DNA of 64,000 bases from JAWPMT01 sp965215825 (GTDB taxonomy: Bacteria; Bacteroidota; Bacteroidia; Cytophagales; Cyclobacteriaceae): the NCBI GenBank assembly GCA_965215825.1, contig CBDCEM010000002.1:1426001-1490000 (forward strand), written 5' to 3'. Positions 62,665-64,000 of the stretch are shown here, piece by piece; the stretch's first letter is position 1; every line of letters starts with the position of its first letter. The translations under genes and the position numbers were made by a program. The notes below the pieces were generated by a model. The model made no database searches, was not told the origin of the DNA, and worked only from the letters and a program-made list of their open reading frames with translations.

Positions 62665-63216
62665 TTGCCTTCGAAATATAAGATAACTGACCATCAAGCG
62701 ATGCACTTTATCACCTTTGCCACTGTGCAATGGGTTGATGCATTGTCAAGACCAGTATCTAAACATATAATCATTGATAGTTTGCATTACTGCATGGAAG
62801 AAAAAGGTCTTATCATTTATGCCTTTGTTATCATGAGCAATCATATCCACTTGATTGCATCCGCTCAAGAGGAAAAGAATCTTTCAGATATTCTTAGGGA
62901 TTTAAAAAAGTACACCAGTAAGCAACTGCTGAAGGAAATAGCAGAAAACCCACAGGAAAGTAGAAAAAGTTGGATGATGTGGATATTCAAGGCAGCGGGT
63001 AATTCCAATTCTAATAATACAGTTTATCAGTTCTGGCAGCAGGATAACAGACCCATTCAACTTTCAACTAATGAGATGATGGATCAAAGGCTAGATTATA
63101 TTCATGAAAACCCCGTGAAAGAAGGGTTTGTTTGGGAACCTGAACATTATCCTTTCAGTAGTGCAATAAACTATATAGGTAAGAAGGGATTATTAGAGGT
63201 TGAATTAATCAGTTGA
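62665..63216 (+). mobile_element. RAYT (REP-associated Y1) transposase, copy 3, full length
   Basis: The 183-residue HUH single-strand transposase of the IS200/RAYT type begins with TTG 62665 where copy 2 has ATG (a longer TTG start at 62656 is possible). Motifs: MSNHIHLIA (HUH), LKKYTSKQ (catalytic Tyr) and HENPVKEGFVWEPEHYPFSSAINY, all intact. It probably acts on the flanking REP hairpins. Confidence 0.85.
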
Positions 63217-63221
63217 GAACT

Positions 63222-63269
63222 CAAGTTAAAAACTTGTATTTATGATTTGACTTCAGTTACAAACTGAAG
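63222..63269. repeat. Two short hairpins after RAYT copy 3
   Basis: CAAGTT-AAA-AACTTG (63222-63236) and CTTCAGTT-ACA-AACTGAAG (63251-63269). They look like the right-end hairpins of the RAYT unit. Confidence 0.6.
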
Positions 63270-63457
63270 CCAGGGGATGTTCACTAATTTTTGGAAACAT
63301 CGACCGAAGCAGAATTCATTTCAAGGAAATGGTAGCCGTTTGCTGATTTTGGCGGCTCTCTCCCCCTGCTATCTCGGAGCGGTAAAGGTAGGAGTTCCTC
63401 AATATGATCATTTAGGATAATGCGGGAATTAAGTTGAGAAATCGTTACTTTGTAAGT

Positions 63458-63655
63458 ATGAGTATTGAAGCCAGGAGATATCACTTGATAGAAAGAGTCA
63501 TGCACTTTGATGAAAAAGAGATCGATCAAGTAGAGATGTTTTTAAAAAGAGAATCAGAATTATCAACTTCACTGTATCGGGCTTTGGAACAGGTAAAAGA
63601 AGGCAAAGTGACTCCTCATAGTGAAGTGAGAAAGAAATACGAGAAATGGCTTTAG
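63458..63655 (+). CDS. Antitoxin-like protein of a RelE/ParE pair
   Basis: The ATG at 63458 gives 65 residues (MSIEARRYHLIERVMHFDEKEIDQVEMFLK...). The size, acidic helical content and tail fit a small type II antitoxin. Its last 10 bp overlap the start of the toxin gene. I do not assign a named family. Confidence 0.65.
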   Translation: MSIEARRYHLIERVMHFDEKEIDQVEMFLKRESELSTSLYRALEQVKEGKVTPHSEVRKKYEKWL

Positions 63656-63936
63656 CAATCGCTTGGGCAGATGAAGCCAATGAAGACTTAGATGAGATCA
63701 TCGAATATCTGGAATCAGAGTGGTCAGAAGAACAAATTCGCAACTTTTTCACTCGATTAGAGGAATGTTTATTAAATATCCAAGAAGCCCCTCATCGCCA
63801 AAAAGACTCTATTAGGAAGGAGGGGACAAAAGAGTATCAACACTCTTCACAGACGACTATTTTTTATTCCTTCGACGATAAATCGATCAATATTTTACGA
63901 CTTTGGGCAAACCTGAAAGATTCAAATAAACTTTGA
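63646..63936 (+). CDS. RelE/ParE-family toxin
   Basis: The 96-residue protein matches the RelE/ParE fold: IAWADEANEDLDEIIEYLESEW, NFFTRLEECLLNIQEAPHRQ and TIFYSFDDKSINILRLWANLKD. Some members cut mRNA at the ribosome and others target gyrase; which applies here is unknown. It overlaps the antitoxin gene by 10 bp. Confidence 0.8.
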   Translation: MALAIAWADEANEDLDEIIEYLESEWSEEQIRNFFTRLEECLLNIQEAPHRQKDSIRKEGTKEYQHSSQTTIFYSFDDKSINILRLWANLKDSNKL

Positions 63937-63972
63937 TACTTAGGCGTCAGGTCCCTCTTCTGGCCCTCTTCT

Positions 63973-64000
63973 GGCTTAAGTCTTCCGTAGGGTGACTTGA
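63973..64000. repeat. REP unit D (cut by window edge)
   Basis: GGCTTAAGTC (63973-63982) is followed by GACTTGA (63994-64000), the start of the second arm with one changed base. The rest is beyond the window. Confidence 0.7.

Noticed and set aside
63284..63529. Minus-strand open frame of 81 residues
   Set aside because: It overlaps the antitoxin gene, has no family features and lies in the REP-rich intergenic area.

Overview
The window looks like a chromosomal segment of a Bacteroidota bacterium, most likely a marine Cytophagales relative (inference from gene content). Pointers are type IX secretion (T9SS) style C-terminal sorting domains, a fused SecDF, a BatD-like protein, an ECF sigma/anti-sigma/DUF4097-like operon, a PadR plus prefix-domain FtsX permease pair, promoter-like TTTG...TAnnTTTG motifs, and a GldI-like FKBP next to a DHH phosphoesterase. 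I saw no tRNA, rRNA or CRISPR array.

Region 1-45 kb is mostly housekeeping. It starts with the 5' part of recJ (minus strand), then small unknown genes, a VTT-type membrane protein and ferrochelatase. A secreted or surface block follows (family 2 glycosyltransferase, papain-like multidomain protein, M20 peptidase, GH130-like lipoprotein). Next come the ECF sigma operon (9.8-13.1 kb), a THUMP-like methyltransferase, the PadR/permease pair, batD-aroC, two tandem DAACS symporters, an Nfu-type Fe-S protein and an FAD oxidoreductase. A minus-strand block then runs nrnA - FKBP - FKBP - rdgB - udk - small membrane protein - secDF. After that lie ndk, scpA, dxs, an MltF-like lytic transglycosylase, a carotenoid desaturase, a TerB-like protein, a divergent SDR, a zinc-ribbon membrane protein, thioredoxin and a lipoprotein.

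Region 46-57.3 kb is one secreted-protein operon: a 1300-residue YadA-head-like surface protein, a small T9SS-sorted protein carrying a lone YD-like motif, and a 2214-residue SpvB/FG-GAP/Rhs protein. The genes are closely spaced, and the last two overlap by ATGA. The Rhs protein ends in an unassigned C-terminal domain, and a small gene starts on its stop codon (likely immunity protein).

Region 57.6-64 kb is accessory DNA. It reads as an array of displaced Rhs C-terminal pieces, each followed by a candidate immunity gene: an orphan pretoxin-like CT, a CT tail joined to a Sel1-repeat lipoprotein, a paralogous pair of exported small proteins, and an ADP-ribosyltransferase-like fragment with its partner. 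The array is interrupted and followed by three REP-associated (RAYT/Y1) transposase copies in different states of decay. These are flanked by double-hairpin REP units, and one copy carries a second, different REP pair. A RelE/ParE-type toxin-antitoxin pair and a further REP unit close the window. The most interesting part is this polymorphic toxin/immunity graveyard and its association with RAYT/REP elements.
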